Positions 61,286 through 64,000 of a DNA stretch of 64,000 nt are shown here, in pieces (positions within the stretch are counted from its first letter, which is position 1; every line of letters starts with the position of its first letter). A program made the translations under genes and the position numbers. The notes below the pieces were generated by a model. That model searched no databases. It was not told where the DNA came from and saw only the letters and a list, made by a program, of their open reading frames with translations. This DNA comes from Arbacia lixula (lineage: Eukaryota > Echinodermata > Echinoidea > Arbacioida > Arbaciidae), in contig OZ022576.1 in the NCBI GenBank assembly GCA_963669155.1, positions 37,168,807 to 37,232,806 on the forward strand, in the 5' to 3' direction.

Positions 61286-62198
61286 AGGATGAATAAAATA
61301 CCAACATTGATAACAGTTTCATTTCTTCATATATCGGAGATTATAGTCCAATATCAGTATACGATAATAATACATATCGATTCTTATATATCGCACAACG
61401 CAGAGTGATTTAGCATGTACCTAAGTGCTGTCTGGGTCTCAACAAGAAAAACATTCCGTTACATTAAATGTTAAGTAAGTCTTTAAAGCGATCTTAAATT
61501 TATCAATTTAATCAAGTTTTTTTTAAGTGTACTTCTTGCACATCTCAGTGTTACTTTTGTCTGGAAACCGTTGTATAAGTTGAAAAACAATGCTTATAAA
61601 ATGCATGTCCAGATACTCGCATTCAGCAATATCAATTTCTTAATCAGAAAAATGATGTTGATGAGGTGTGTAAATCGGAATGAGGGAGGGGAGGGGGGGG
61701 GGGTTGAACCTAGGGTTCGTTTTAGGGATAAGTGAACAATTTTCCTTGTTTATGTTTGAAACCCCCCATCATTACCATATTGCACCGGTAAATGTATCGG
61801 TCAGCAAAACTGGTTTGCTCGCCTCAACGCATCACTGTGCAGGGAGTCGTGCTGTGTGCAGTTGCGGTCCAGATATGTTTGCTATTAAGGACCAGCCGAG
61901 TTTTTGACGACCCGCTCAAAATTCAACTCGAAATCTAGCGAGCAATACAATTCCTTTTTAAGTCAGTTTCTAGCTGAAGTATTGTTAGGGCAGTTCTTAC
62001 ACAGTATTTTTCCGTGGTATTTGCACTTTTTGCACATTTGTACTTTTTTTTTTACCTTCAGGAGGGCTATACAACATTCATGACCTTTATTTTTTTACGT
62101 TGATTAGTAAATTTCGCATTGCGGAAATACAACGCAACTATTGGCCTTTTCGTGATCCTACGGCACATGACACTGACGCCCATCTATTCCCCCACACA
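61286..62198. other. Upstream or intronic sequence of the ITIH gene without visible features
   Basis: I looked for a minus-strand signal-peptide exon and found none convincing. A G run lies near 61691-61702. Confidence 0.4.
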
Positions 62199-62690
62199 TT
62201 AAAGGGAAAGGTCACCCTGAAGATAAGTTGATTTCAATAAAAGCAGAAACATGGAAGCAACATATAAGTGAGAGTTTGAGGAAAATCCGTCAAGGGATAA
62301 GAACGTCACGATCTTTTGAAATATCAAATTTGTGACGTCACGTGCGAGATGCTCGCCCATATGCTATGTAGAATTACATAAATTGCTTTTTTTTTTTTAA
62401 GAACGGAATGATTTTTTGTTTTATGGAGTTATGAGTGTGAAAACGTATTTATAATGAAGCATCAAACACATAAGTAAAAGGATGCAATTTTTCAGAAAAT
62501 GCACATTTTCGAAAAAAACAATTATGGGAGAGCACCTCGCACGTGACATCACAAAATCAAAACTTAAAAAGATCTTAACCTTCTTTTCCTTTAACGGATT
62601 TTCATCAATCCTTCACTAATACGTTTCTGACATGATTGTGTCTGCTATCATCGAAATAAATTTAATTTCAGGGTGAATTCGTACTAAGTA
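62199..62690. mobile_element. Long-TIR MITE with GTGACGTCAC arms, second good copy
   Basis: It begins TTAAAGGGAAAGGTCACCCT and its right part contains the inverse arms, including GCACGTGACATCACAAAATC and CAGGGTGAATTCG. The left arm has TTTGTGACGTCACGTGCGAG. Confidence 0.75.
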
Positions 62691-63224
62691 CTTTAAACTG
62701 CCAAAGAGGCTTCAACCTTGATTTAGAAAATACATGTAGGTCAATAATCATGTTATCGTTATTTTGTCTTTAGCGCAGTAGCTGTGCGTCGACCGCGTGT
62801 ACTGTATTTTGTTTTGAATACAATCCTTCACGGAGTTCTGGGTCAGAAACCTTTCAAACTACTTAATCCAGCTTCATTGTTTGTATAGAGTGAATTATAT
62901 ACGCAGAAGGTAGGCAAGGCATGTTGGGAGTATTGAGTCCTGCTTGCCCAGAGATATCCAGCCCTCCAATCATGGATATCCGCTTCCTTATCTTCACCAA
63001 TAGCTCCATCCGGGAACCTGGCAGTTATTTGACACCAGTTTCGTTTTGCGTCTATGTGAAATAATTGTCCTTTATAATCAGCCAAACAGAGCTGCATTAT
63101 CCCCCTAAAATCACGTGGGAGATTCTAGGTGATTCGACTTCCCCGTTATCCGCTAGCTAACATTGGTTTTATTCGCTATTATTAAATGTTGAAGAAAACT
63201 TAGCACGTCCTGCGCAGTCTATAA
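62691..63224. other. Anonymous sequence upstream of the ITIH exons
   Basis: A minus-strand open stretch at 63097-62843 has no recognisable family and no splice support; otherwise nothing is seen. Confidence 0.35.
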
Positions 63225-64000
63225 TAAGGATTATATTCCACATACTAAGAATGTTGCTATATGATTGGTCAAGAGTTGATCACGTGATGAAGCGTAGTTT
63301 TTCCCATCTGATCACCTGAGAAGAAAAGTTCGTTACACTGTAGGTGATAGTACTTTTTTGAGAAGGAAAGTTCGTTACACTCTAGGTGATAGTACTTTTT
63401 GGTTTCGCTGATCTCTTCACGCCTCACAGTCCTAACGCGTGATCAATATTTTGAGTACGCGCGAAATAAAAGTGCGTAGCTCGGACTATCGGCGCAGACG
63501 ACACCGCGGTGCGCGCGCTGAAATTAAAATTTTTGGTTATAGCGCGCTGCGCCGCGCGCGTACGTACAAAGCAGTGCAAGCCTTATTTCCCCCACACAGT
63601 ATTTCACCAAAGCAAGTGTGCAATTCTCTACCACCTCGTACCAAAATTGACCTAGAATTTCATTTGCCTGTAATTCATGAGAATTATGAAGAGTATTCTC
63701 GGAGGATCTATGTTCTCACCGATACCGCACAGGTAAGAGAATTTCGATTACTTCTTGCTTTTCCGTCAAAATCCGTCAAATTAGCATCACCATGTCATAG
63801 TGTTCGTTGGAATTTGTAGAGTCTATATAGAAACGTGCACAAAGTCAATTTGCTTCCGGGTTTCGGAGCGTCGCGTGAATATGTAGCCGCACCGACACGA
63901 ATGCTTTTGTACGTTAAATTGTCATTTATTTTATAGATTGTTGGCATCAGATGTGGAATATAAAGCAAATAATCAACTTTTGGTTTCAGGCAATGAGACG
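63225..64000. mobile_element. Dispersed repeat with exon-like segment, copy at 63 kb (runs off the window)
   Basis: It starts near GGATTATATTCCACATACTA and follows the 58870 copy to the window end. It carries the same exon-like stretch ([20 protein letters not shown] then TDTAQ) and the CACAG|GTAAGA donor. Differences from the other copy are scattered substitutions and small indels. Confidence 0.65.

Noticed and set aside
62843-63097. Candidate signal-peptide exon for the ITIH gene
   Set aside because: The minus-strand peptide has no hydrophobic leader and no plausible donor in the needed phase.

Overview
This is a window of eukaryotic (animal) nuclear DNA. It is moderately AT-rich, with short exons separated by long introns, and it is heavily loaded with inverted-repeat MITEs, tandem repeats, microsatellites and degraded transposons. 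The transposon style points to a marine invertebrate deuterostome, most probably a sea urchin: elements opening GTCTCGCC with (GTCC)n runs, elements rich in AGGTCA, and palindromic MITEs ending GTTTCACCAAGCTG or TTAAAGGG. The species assignment is inference from recollection of such genomes, not a search result.

Three protein-coding genes can be supported. (1) Gene A, plus strand, 1235 to 37446: the last 15 coding exons of a long, largely disordered, charged protein. The 5' end lies outside the window. All splice phases agree and give 1026 codons plus a stop. I do not recognise the family; it has acidic runs, lysine-rich patches, a short coiled-coil-like segment and a perfect RVRF (PP1-docking type) motif. 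Its probable 3' UTR runs to a poly(A) signal near 39403. (2) Gene C, plus strand, about 43673 to 45911: a small first exon plus one large exon encoding about 542 residues with an internal 42-residue tandem duplication. The family is unrecognised. (3) A clear inter-alpha-trypsin inhibitor heavy chain (ITIH) gene on the minus strand, 61131 down to 49657. Twelve exons with consistent phases give 929 residues: VIT domain, von Willebrand A domain with a complete MIDAS, the Asp-Pro-His heavy-chain maturation motif, and the C-terminal ITI_HC_C domain. Only the signal-peptide exon(s) are missing. Gene C and the ITIH gene are convergent.

The rest is repeats. The intron between 15421 and 23091 holds a minisatellite, a tandem duplication of about 2 kb, a 1.3-kb element built of 157-bp repeats, and an element with a canonical Helitron 3' end. 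A second 157-bp-repeat element sits at 41421 to 43099. A Tigger-like DNA element occupies 9365 to 10689. Several long-TIR MITEs sit in introns of genes A and ITIH. RTE-type LINE debris, two tRNA-derived sequences and several microsatellites are also present. In two places an exon end of gene A together with its splice donor has been tandemly amplified into the following intron.

No operon-like or CRISPR-like system is present. The most unusual material is the Helentron-like elements carrying arrays of nuclear-receptor DR1 half-sites, the exon/donor duplications in gene A, and a repeat family with a conserved exon-like coding segment at 25 kb, 59 kb and 63 kb.
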